A stretch of DNA of 64,000 bases from a virus. The stretch's first letter is position 1. Every line of letters begins with the position of its first letter. Positions 38,900 to 45,779 of the stretch are shown piece after piece. A program made the translations under genes and the position numbers. Below the pieces are notes generated by a model, which ran no database searches, had not been told where the DNA came from, and saw nothing but the letters and a program-made list of their open reading frames with translations. The stretch is taken from positions 1 through 64,000 of the IMG/VR virus record IMGVR_UViG_3300047476_001831, one strand, 5' to 3'.

Positions 38900-39495
38900 T
38901 TCTTAAAAAACATATTGGGGTAATAGTTTTTAGTGTTGGGGTTATTTCATTATTTTGTACTTTTTGGTTTATTGGGTTAATCAAAAATCCATTTAAAAAA
39001 AATGAACTTAGAATTGAAAACACAAACATATTAGTTGACGATATAAAAGTAATATCTCAACTTTTTACTTCGTCATACTATACTGAAATAGTTGTAGATT
39101 CAATTAAAAAAACACCTGGAATATTCTCGGATTATAATTATCATTTGGTTATTGTAGCACGAGGAACATCTTATATTGGTACAGACCTCTCACAACTAGA
39201 CACATCAAATATTGTAATTAGTAAAGAAGATGATAAAATAAATTGTACTCTAATACTACCCTCAGCAAAAATATTTAACACGGTTGTTAATCCATCAGGA
39301 TTTAGTATTTTTATGGATAGTAAAGGATTTACACCTAACGAAGTTCAATCAACTAAGAACAAGGCCTTAATTGAAATTGAGAAGGATGTGGTAAAGAATG
39401 GGATGTTAGAAAAAGCGAATGAAAGAACAAAAAAATTATTTACTGACTTATTAGTTGGGATGGGATTTTCTAAAGTTACGATTATTATCAAATGA
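38896..39495 (+). CDS. DUF4230-like membrane-anchored protein
   Basis: 199 aa from the ATG at 38896 (ATGA overlap with the upstream gene). One N-terminal helix (GVIVFSVGVISLFCTFWFIG), then an exported domain with ARGTSYIGTDLSQLDTSNI and NCTLILPSAKIF-NTVVNPSGF, the pattern of DUF4230 proteins of Bacteroidota. The role of the family is unknown. It pairs with a lipoprotein of the same family that starts in its stop codon. Confidence 0.68.
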   Translation: MILKKHIGVIVFSVGVISLFCTFWFIGLIKNPFKKNELRIENTNILVDDIKVISQLFTSSYYTEIVVDSIKKTPGIFSDYNYHLVIVARGTSYIGTDLSQLDTSNIVISKEDDKINCTLILPSAKIFNTVVNPSGFSIFMDSKGFTPNEVQSTKNKALIEIEKDVVKNGMLEKANERTKKLFTDLLVGMGFSKVTIIIK

Positions 39496-40076
39496 GAAAA
39501 ATATTAATATTAATAGTGTTCTTTTTTATTTCTTGTGTTAAAGAAAAAGAATTACCCAATGAAGACCAAATCCTTAATAAGGTTAGTGAAATGTCTACAT
39601 TAGGTACGGTTGAATATAACTTAACTAAGATTATTCAAGTTGATGACAAACAATGGTATTCTATCGGACCTAGGAAGATATTGTTGGAGTGTAAAGCGTA
39701 TGTAAAAGCTGGAATTGATTTTAGAGAAATTAAAATTGTTGAAATTAATGATAGTTTAAAAAGTATTAAGGTTGAGATACCTGATGCAAAAATACTGATA
39801 GTTAATATCCCACCAAATGACATAAGAGTAATAAATACTCACGTTGGTTTGTTAAGGGCAAACTTTACCCACGAAGAATTGGATGAAATCCAAAAACAAG
39901 CCGAAGAAGATATCAATAACAAAATACAGGATTTGAATATTTTGTTTGATGCAAAAAAGAATGGGAAATTATTTTTACAAAACTTTTTAAGAAATTTAGG
40001 TTTCCAACGAATTACAATTATTGATAATAATTATATAATACCCACTATATCCAACTATGACACACAAACTAACTAA
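39492..40076 (+). CDS. DUF4230-like lipoprotein
   Basis: 194 aa. Signal peptide with lipobox FFISC (Cys15). The mature part has AYVKAGIDFREIKIVEINDS, VEIPDAKILIVNIPPNDI and FLQNFLRNLGFQRITII, parallel to the preceding protein. Probably two membrane-tethered relatives acting together at the envelope. ATGA coupling with the upstream gene. Confidence 0.66.
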   Translation: MRKILILIVFFFISCVKEKELPNEDQILNKVSEMSTLGTVEYNLTKIIQVDDKQWYSIGPRKILLECKAYVKAGIDFREIKIVEINDSLKSIKVEIPDAKILIVNIPPNDIRVINTHVGLLRANFTHEELDEIQKQAEEDINNKIQDLNILFDAKKNGKLFLQNFLRNLGFQRITIIDNNYIIPTISNYDTQTN

Positions 40077-40323
40077 ATTTCAAACCCAAACTTGGGAAAA
40101 AATACAACCAATAATAAAAAAACATCCATACGAAGTAACTTTTAATTTTGATGATGATTTTGTAATTACACAACAAATAAAAGATAAGAATTACACCATT
40201 ACTTTATTTCCAAAAGATGAAGTTTCATTCACAATATATAGACCTGATGGTGGTAGTAATTTGTATTTTTATAGTGATGTGTCTAAGTTTTTGTATGACT
40301 TAAAATCTTTGGTTGATTTATAA
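40057..40323 (+). CDS. Small hypothetical protein
   Basis: 88 aa (FQTQTWEKIQPIIKKHPYEV, then FNFDDDFVITQQIKDKNYTI), alpha plus beta, no motif. Overlaps the lipoprotein gene by 20 bases. Confidence 0.55.
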   Translation: MTHKLTKFQTQTWEKIQPIIKKHPYEVTFNFDDDFVITQQIKDKNYTITLFPKDEVSFTIYRPDGGSNLYFYSDVSKFLYDLKSLVDL

Positions 40324-40344
40324 TCTCCAAAAATATTTTTTAAA

Positions 40345-40391
40345 AAATCCCCATTTTAATTTTGATATTAGGATGGGGTTTTTTATCTTTG
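40345..40391 (+). promoter_or_regulatory. Terminator overlapping a host-type promoter
   Basis: AATCCCCAT and ATGGGG-TTTTTT form a terminator stem around 40346-40383. TTTG at 40361-40364, 19 bases, then TATCTTTG at 40384-40391 forms a promoter in the same stretch, so the hairpin's 3' arm is the promoter spacer. Confidence 0.55.
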
Positions 40392-40414
40392 TAAGACAAT
40401 AAAACGAAATAGAA

Positions 40415-40900
40415 ATGGGAACAAATTACTACAGAATACCAAGTGTTGAAGAAATGGAAAAAAGAAAAGAAGAATTGATTGACAATATCAACTCCTTGGA
40501 TATTTCACCATTGTCAATTGAAAGAAAATTTACAACAATCCAAAAAGAAAATGATTGGGATACTTATTCAATTTGGGATTTGTTCACCGAAAATACAAGT
40601 ATTCATTTAGGTAAGCGTAGTAGTGGATGGAAATTTTTATGGAACTTTCATCAAAACAAATTCTACTCCAACAAAGAAGAACTATTTAATTTTATAAGAA
40701 GTGGTAGAGTTGTAGATGAATATGGTGATGAAATGGAAGTTGAGGAGTTTATCACAATGGCATTAGAGTGGGGACAACCTAATGGTTTAGATAGTGAAAC
40801 ATATCGTAAAGAACATCCTCGTCAATACCACTACGATTTTGAAGAAAAAGAAAAATATATTGATGGGCTTAGAGTTTCACCTCATACAGATTTTTGTTAA
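40415..40900 (+). CDS. Conserved phage protein (MGTNYY...HLGKRSSGW family)
   Basis: 161 aa. The start MGTNYYRIPSVEEMEKRKEE and the central SIHLGKRSSGWKFLWNFHQN are landmarks of a family widespread in phages and bacteria, without a known function. Own host-type promoter 24 bases upstream. Confidence 0.68.
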   Translation: MGTNYYRIPSVEEMEKRKEELIDNINSLDISPLSIERKFTTIQKENDWDTYSIWDLFTENTSIHLGKRSSGWKFLWNFHQNKFYSNKEELFNFIRSGRVVDEYGDEMEVEEFITMALEWGQPNGLDSETYRKEHPRQYHYDFEEKEKYIDGLRVSPHTDFC

Positions 40901-40921
40901 CAATTTAAAATATTAAGAACT

Positions 40922-41215
40922 ATGGCAAAGAGATTATCATATGAAGAAAAGAAAGAAAAATTATTGGTTGATATAATCAATAAAATGTTTGAAATTGCAG
41001 GACATGATGTTACCTTTGAGGATATCAAAGACCGAAAAGATGATTGGTATAATCAATGGACTATGACTGAAGACCAATACAATGAATGGAGAAAATGGGG
41101 TGCTAAACAAATCAAAAAGTTGATGAAGTTAACTGATGTTTATGCTGACAGACAAATGGCAATGATTGGATTGAATTATGGATTGAAATTTGAAAAACCT
41201 ATAGAAATATCTTAA
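40922..41215 (+). CDS. Small helical protein
   Basis: 97 aa, charged helices (YEEKKEKLLVDIINKMFEIA, then WTMTEDQYNEWRKWGAKQI). Unknown. Directly abuts the metallopeptidase gene, suggesting a functional pair. Confidence 0.6.
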   Translation: MAKRLSYEEKKEKLLVDIINKMFEIAGHDVTFEDIKDRKDDWYNQWTMTEDQYNEWRKWGAKQIKKLMKLTDVYADRQMAMIGLNYGLKFEKPIEIS

Positions 41216-41629
41216 ATGGAAAAAGACATAATCACCTATCAAAGTGTTTTCTTGGATGATGTAAACATTACAGTCCTATTTAAAGAAAATGAAAATTACG
41301 ATATTGTTAAAAATCTTTTTGACAAATATGGATTTGGTTTTTATTATCCGAAATCAAAAACAATTATAATTGATGGTGAGATATTTCTTGATACTGAACT
41401 AACATTTGATGATTTGAGATTTGTTGAGGCACACGAGATAGGTCATCTGTTGTTAAATCACAAAGGTGGAATTAGATATGATGAAGACGAAATTGATGCT
41501 GATTTAGTTGCATATATGTTACTCAAAAAACAAGGATTAACCACCGATAGATTGGTGGATACATTTGAAGAAAGACACGGAGTTGAGTTTTCAACAGAAT
41601 TACTCAAAAGAGTAAAAAACAAGTTTTAA
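41216..41629 (+). CDS. ImmA/IrrE-type metallopeptidase-like protein
   Basis: 137 aa. A zinc motif AHEIGHLLLNHKG (HExxH) and a downstream acidic helix EIDADLVAYMLLKKQ match the IrrE/ImmA N-terminal domain. In other systems such peptidases cut regulators. The start immediately follows the previous stop, so the adjacent 97-aa protein may be the partner. A strong terminator follows. Confidence 0.78.
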   Translation: MEKDIITYQSVFLDDVNITVLFKENENYDIVKNLFDKYGFGFYYPKSKTIIIDGEIFLDTELTFDDLRFVEAHEIGHLLLNHKGGIRYDEDEIDADLVAYMLLKKQGLTTDRLVDTFEERHGVEFSTELLKRVKNKF

Positions 41630-41633
41630 CAAC

Positions 41634-41662
41634 AAAGTCCAACTTAGGTTGGACTTTTTTAA
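41634..41662 (+). terminator. Terminator
   Basis: AAAGTCCAAC (41634-41643) pairs with GTTGGACTTT (41648-41657), loop TTAG, then T-run. Confidence 0.88.
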
Positions 41663-41712
41663 TTTAATTGGTATTTATTTGTTATAAATAAATTATCAAA
41701 AATTTGTATTGA

Positions 41713-42318
41713 ATGTCCTCAGATATTATTGTAGCATTTATTTCAGGGGTGATGGGACCTGTGACATTATTATATGCAAAACACTTATTAGATAAAAGAA
41801 AGAAAAAACCTGATATGTTACAAGATGCACTCAAAGTTGGGGAACTTGTAATGTCAAAAATAGAACATATAAGAGACGAATTGAATTGTGATAGAGTTTG
41901 GGTTACTCAGTTCCATAATGGAGGTAACTTCTATCCAACAGGGAAATCTATGGCTAAATTCAGTATGATATATGAAGTTGTTGGGCCTAATACAAATTCT
42001 AAACAAAACAACTTTAAAAATTTGCCAGTAAATCTTTTCACAAAATCAATTAATGAATTATTTGAAAATGATATAATTGAAATTCCTGATTTCAAAGATG
42101 AAACAATTGCAACATTTGGATTAAAATATATTGCTGAAGAAACGAATTGTAAGTCACAATATATTTTCGCAATTAAAACTTTGGATAATAAGTTTATTGG
42201 AACTCTCGGAATTGATTATACAAAAAGAAAAACAAAATTGGATATGGAAACAATAAACCACATTGCAGTTCATGCTGGAACATTAGGTGGTGTACTAATG
42301 AATCATTTAAAACAATAG
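41713..42318 (+). CDS. Membrane-anchored GAF-like protein
   Basis: 201 aa. N-terminal helix (IIVAFISGVMGPVTLLYA), a basic linker, then a domain with CDRVWVTQFHNGGNFYPTGK, a central acidic loop and KTLDNKFIGTLGIDYTKRK, which reads like a GAF/PAS sensor. Possible ligand-binding regulator at the membrane; no output domain. One base from the next gene. Confidence 0.62.
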   Translation: MSSDIIVAFISGVMGPVTLLYAKHLLDKRKKKPDMLQDALKVGELVMSKIEHIRDELNCDRVWVTQFHNGGNFYPTGKSMAKFSMIYEVVGPNTNSKQNNFKNLPVNLFTKSINELFENDIIEIPDFKDETIATFGLKYIAEETNCKSQYIFAIKTLDNKFIGTLGIDYTKRKTKLDMETINHIAVHAGTLGGVLMNHLKQ

Positions 42319-42319
42319 T

Positions 42320-43075
42320 ATGTCTAATGTAAAAAATAATATTAAAAGTATTTCAAACATTAATCTCACAAATTTGAATGAATTTAGAGATAATGTAGAT
42401 GAAAATTTTGGGAAAGCCCTTGAACTTTTGATTACTAATTGGGTAAGTAATGGTAAATTCACAATAAGTATTGCAACAATTCCAAACGATAACAGTAAAG
42501 TTAAATTTTCTACATTTTTGTCAGGAACAACAACTGACGTTAAATATGATTTTCTTAAACATATTAATGAAAATATAAATACAAATGACCAAATAAAAAA
42601 ACTAGGACAATTTTCAGTTGACACTTCAAACAATGAATTAGGTTTTAAATCATCAACAACTCCAGCTGTAGATTGGAAAAATTATCCTTGTGTTACAAGT
42701 TCAACAGATAAAAAAGAAGTAAAATTAGTTGATGGTAGTGTTACTTATGAAATAAGTGGATTCACATATTACGCTAATGGTACAAAAAAAGATAAAACCG
42801 GGAATGTATCAAATTATGTTTGTTCTGAAGATAAAAAAACAATTATGTCAGCTTCAACAACAACATTAACTGTAGGAGGTGGTTCACCAAGTAGTGGAGG
42901 TTCAACTGGATTAGCAACAGGTAGGTCAGCTATTGCCGCTGAATTAGAAAAACAAGGTGCCGGGGGAAGTCTTGCAACAACTGTTAAAAATTTAAAAACT
43001 ACTACCACCGAATCAACATCAAATAAAACTTTACTTGAAGAAGTAAAAAGAATGAAAAAATTAATGTCATTATGA
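42320..43075 (+). CDS. Hypothetical protein with C-terminal tag-like helix
   Basis: 251 aa, not recognised. Ser/Thr/Gly-rich linker (TTLTVGGGSPSSGGSTGLAT) before a C-terminal LLEEVKRMKKLMSL, the same motif found at the C-terminus of the next protein and the N-terminus of the 14750 protein. Likely a virion or prohead cargo protein. Overlaps the next start (ATGA). Confidence 0.6.
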   Translation: MSNVKNNIKSISNINLTNLNEFRDNVDENFGKALELLITNWVSNGKFTISIATIPNDNSKVKFSTFLSGTTTDVKYDFLKHINENINTNDQIKKLGQFSVDTSNNELGFKSSTTPAVDWKNYPCVTSSTDKKEVKLVDGSVTYEISGFTYYANGTKKDKTGNVSNYVCSEDKKTIMSASTTTLTVGGGSPSSGGSTGLATGRSAIAAELEKQGAGGSLATTVKNLKTTTTESTSNKTLLEEVKRMKKLMSL

Positions 43076-43716
43076 GTTTTGTAAAACCAATTAAATATGG
43101 AACACTTACTAGTGATTCATCTAAAACATTTGTTTACACACCAGAACAAAATGATCAAATTGTAGCACCATTTGATGGTGTTATTACTGATACCAATTTA
43201 AACAAATGTGGTGGTTTTATACAATTATCTCATTTGATTGGTGGAAAACTTATCTATTCTGAAATATGTGGTGTAAATAAAAATATTTTGGTAGGTAGTG
43301 GTATGGAGGTAAAAAAGGGTGAAGTTATTGGACAATGTGGTGGAAAAGATGTTACGTTTGAAGTAAAGGATTCAAATAAAGATAAGATAACTATAGCACA
43401 ATTCTTTTCTACTAAATCAGAGGTTGAAAAGAATAAGAAAGAAGATGAAACTAAAAAGTCTGATGACTCTAAGAAAAAAGAAGAAAAGAAAAAACAAGAA
43501 AAGAATCAAGAGGATAATTTAAATGAACCCAAGGATAAAAAAGGTTGGGATTGGAAAAATCCAAGAAATCCTAAAGAGCTTCCTAATTTGTTTACAAGTT
43601 TAATGTTAACCCCTTTTGCAATGATAGAAAAAGGACTTACATCAAAGAAAAAAGAAAACAAAGAAGAAGATGAAAAATTAAACGAAGAACTAAAAAGAAT
43701 TAAAAAATTATTATAA
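43072..43716 (+). CDS. M23-peptidase-like domain protein
   Basis: 214 aa. Residues about 25-110 (IVAPFDGVITDTNLNKCGGF, IQLSHLIGGKLIYSEICGV, VKKGEVIGQCGGKDVTFEVK) trace the lysostaphin/M23 beta fold. Of the usual H-x-H and H-x-x-x-D ligands only some could be present, so it may be an inactive envelope-binding version. A Lys/Glu-rich linker and the tag-like end LNEELKRIKKLL follow. Confidence 0.65.
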   Translation: MSFVKPIKYGTLTSDSSKTFVYTPEQNDQIVAPFDGVITDTNLNKCGGFIQLSHLIGGKLIYSEICGVNKNILVGSGMEVKKGEVIGQCGGKDVTFEVKDSNKDKITIAQFFSTKSEVEKNKKEDETKKSDDSKKKEEKKKQEKNQEDNLNEPKDKKGWDWKNPRNPKELPNLFTSLMLTPFAMIEKGLTSKKKENKEEDEKLNEELKRIKKLL

Positions 43717-43719
43717 TAA

Positions 43720-43752
43720 AAAATCCCCATCCAAAAGGTGGGGATTCTTATT
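43720..43752. terminator. Bidirectional terminator
   Basis: AATCCCCA-T-CC pairs with GG-TGGGGATT around CAAAA, with one bulged T and T-runs on both sides. It ends the plus-strand gene and the minus-strand lipoprotein gene. Confidence 0.82.
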
Positions 43753-43771
43753 TTTTGGTTAGAAATTAAAA

Positions 43772-43936
43772 CTATTTCTCAACCTTAGCAGAATCAACAG
43801 AAGGGGTTGTTACTGTAGTAGTTTCAACTGCTGTAGAATCTGTTGCAGGAGTTGTTTCTTCAGTAGATGCAGTAGAACCACAAGAAGCTAAAATAGTGCT
43901 TAGAACTACGATTGTTCCAAAAAGTACGTTTTTCAT
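43772..43936 (-). CDS. Small Thr-rich lipoprotein
   Basis: 54 aa from the ATG at 43936. Signal peptide and lipobox VLSTILASC (Cys19), then a Ser/Thr/Glu-rich mature part (STEETTPATDSTAVETTTV). It resembles small abundant lipoproteins of Bacteroidota. It could be a surface or superinfection-exclusion protein. Confidence 0.68.
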   Translation of the reverse strand: MKNVLFGTIVVLSTILASCGSTASTEETTPATDSTAVETTTVTTPSVDSAKVEK

Positions 43937-44053
43937 TTTTTAAAAATTTTTTTTAAGATTTAATTTTGTATTTGTTATTGAACACTTAATAAATACACAA
44001 TTATGGATAAGAAGTCAAATCTATTTGATTTTTTTTTGTTAAAATTTATACTT

Positions 44054-44428
44054 ATGAAAAAAATATATAATATGAATTGGAAACACACCTTAATTATCGT
44101 GGTGTCTATTCTTTTTATTGGTATGGGACTTGGATATCTAATCAGTTATAATGCTGTGGAAACAAGATCCATCAATCAACAAATTATAGATACTGAAAGA
44201 AAAGTAATTGATTCCTTATTTAAGGAATTAACCATTATGAAAGCTGAGAGAGAGAAAATGGAATCTCAACTAGATGAACTCACTGCTGGTATTAGAATCA
44301 GTGAAACGAATTTGTCAACAAAAATAAACCAACTAAAAATTCAAAACAATGTTAAGATTGACGCTATTACTAGTAGTACTAATGACCAGCTTCTCGATGG
44401 GTTACGCGCAAGATTCTATAAAAAATAA
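44054..44428 (+). CDS. Spanin-like inner-membrane coiled-coil protein
   Basis: 124 aa from the ATG at 44054; other in-frame starts lie at 44003 and 44072. One N-terminal membrane helix (HTLIIVVSILFIGMGLGYLI) and a long coiled coil (SLFKELTIMKAEREKMESQL). This is the plan of Rz-type i-spanins. The next gene starts inside it in another frame, as Rz1 does in Rz, but that partner is not a lipoprotein. Confidence 0.58.
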   Translation: MKKIYNMNWKHTLIIVVSILFIGMGLGYLISYNAVETRSINQQIIDTERKVIDSLFKELTIMKAEREKMESQLDELTAGIRISETNLSTKINQLKIQNNVKIDAITSSTNDQLLDGLRARFYKK

Positions 44429-44843
44429 TTCAGATACAATCAAACCTCAAATTGATTTAATGATAATTAATGGTGATACCTTATTCACTATCAACAGAAA
44501 GTTAGCTGAAACTATTGCAATAGAACATGATTCTTTGGAGTTAACAGCGGAACGATTAAATGATTGTACAGATGCTTTGATAAGTTGTATTGATGTGAAA
44601 AACCAATATAAAGTAGCATTAGAAAAATCAGAGGGAATTACTGATATGTTGAAGAAGGAATTGGATAAAAAGGATAGGATTATACAAGGTTATCAAACAA
44701 TAGATGTATCACAACAAAAAATTATTGGGGAACTACATAATGAGTTTAAGAAAGCAAGAAATAGAAATAAGTGGTTGACAGGCATTACAATTGGAGGGAC
44801 TACTTTAGGGTTTACTTCAATAATCCTTTTACTTCTAAAATGA
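44349..44843 (+). CDS. Exported coiled-coil protein with C-terminal membrane helix
   Basis: 164 aa, overlapping the previous gene by 80 bases. N-terminal signal (LTLLLVVLMTSFSMGYAQ), a periplasmic coiled coil (about 60-135), and a C-terminal helix (GITIGGTTLGFTSIILLLL). Possible spanin component or envelope-spanning lysis protein, but the expected lipobox is missing. Confidence 0.58.
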   Translation: MLRLTLLLVVLMTSFSMGYAQDSIKNNSDTIKPQIDLMIINGDTLFTINRKLAETIAIEHDSLELTAERLNDCTDALISCIDVKNQYKVALEKSEGITDMLKKELDKKDRIIQGYQTIDVSQQKIIGELHNEFKKARNRNKWLTGITIGGTTLGFTSIILLLLK

Positions 44844-44895
44844 TTTATTTAGATTTAATATGTCTTCGGACATTAAATTTAAATAATTTATTATT

Positions 44896-45276
44896 ATGGA
44901 AATTACTTATTTTGCTTTAGGTATGCTCTCGATGGTGGCTCTAGTATTTGTTGGAGTTATTGTTTGGGGTGTGTTTAAGGTTATGAAAATTGAAAACCAA
45001 ATTGTTGGTATAAAAGAAAGTCATAGATTTGATGTTGATAACATTCAACGTCAATTCGATAATGTCTATAGGTCTATTGGTGAACTTAGAGATGATTCGT
45101 ACAGAGGAATTCACGAGTTTAATAAAGATGTTCACAAAAAAATTGAAGATATTGAAGGGCATCATAACATTAAGTTCGATGAAATTTCAAGAATGGTTAA
45201 TGATATGTATAATGATGCTTGTAGATATACAGATAGAAGATTTGATAAAGCAAAACCACAAAAAGAAGTTCTATAA
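44896..45276 (+). CDS. Membrane protein with coiled-coil tail
   Basis: 126 aa. One N-terminal helix (LGMLSMVALVFVGVIVWGVF), then an amphipathic coiled coil with repeated I/V-x-x-I-x-x spacing (DNVYRSIGELRDDSYRGIHE). Function unknown. Confidence 0.6.
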   Translation: MEITYFALGMLSMVALVFVGVIVWGVFKVMKIENQIVGIKESHRFDVDNIQRQFDNVYRSIGELRDDSYRGIHEFNKDVHKKIEDIEGHHNIKFDEISRMVNDMYNDACRYTDRRFDKAKPQKEVL

Positions 45277-45279
45277 ATT

Positions 45280-45312
45280 AAAAACCCCTCTTTATCGGAG
45301 GGGTTATTTTTT
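45280..45312 (+). terminator. Terminator
   Basis: AACCCCTC (around 45283-45290) pairs with GAGGGGTT (45298-45305), then a T-run. It lies between the plus-strand gene and the 3' end of the minus-strand tmRNA. Confidence 0.82.
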
Positions 45313-45693
45313 TGGTGGAGGCATAGGGAGTCGAACCCTTTCCTGTCCATCTTAACTATTAAGGACTACATGCTTAGGACAACATTATTCACAATGTTCC
45401 GAGTTAGTTAATTTTTGATACCCCAAAATCAACAAAATCAGTCAATTCATTTTTAGGGATGAGAATTGATTAGACAACCCTATAGTACTTCTGTTCCTGA
45501 GTGAATGTACCCCGACTCGAAAGTAATGACCTATTGACTAGGCTACTACTGCTTCTTCAGCACGGATTAAACCTACTGCAGAAAGTTTGTTGATAACGTT
45601 GCCGTTTATCGTTTCAAACCAGTTTAACAGACTTAGTTTAGGTCTGGCATGCCCCAAATAACTAACTATGTCAGTCGATACCAAATTGCCCCC
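45313..45693 (-). ncRNA. ssrA: tmRNA (ssrA) with unusual long tag
   Basis: 381 bases. The 5' end GGGGGCA pairs with TGCCTCC before discriminator A and an encoded CCA (45313-45315). The T-arm is AAGGG-TTCGACT-CCCTA-like, and the 5' side has the tmRNA signature GGTATCGAC. A tag frame starts with GGC at RNA position 91, about where the E. coli resume codon lies. It runs 21 codons and ends in RAEEAVVA before TAG. Bacteroidota tags are normally short and end in ALAA. Host-type promoter upstream. It would rescue stalled ribosomes and tag products for proteolysis. Confidence 0.9.
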
Positions 45694-45714
45694 ATATTTT
45701 CAAATAACAATACT

Positions 45715-45745
45715 CAAATATAAATATAGTTATTGATTAAACCAA
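45715..45745 (-). promoter_or_regulatory. Host-type promoter of the tmRNA gene (TTG-N20-TATATTTG)
   Basis: On the minus strand TTG (45745-45743), 20 bases, TATATTTG (45722-45715), then 21 bases to the tmRNA 5' end. It matches the promoters in the tRNA array. Confidence 0.65.
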
Positions 45746-45779
45746 TAAATTAAGGTATTTATTAATAAAAATATTTTTT

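Noticed and set aside
45029-45355. Plus-strand frames overlapping 44896-45276 and the tmRNA 3' end
   Set aside because: Out of frame with a better-supported gene; the 3' part is the tmRNA acceptor region.
45313-45390. Single minus-strand tRNA 3' half
   Set aside because: The matching 5' half lies 300 bases away with tmRNA signatures, so it is part of tmRNA.
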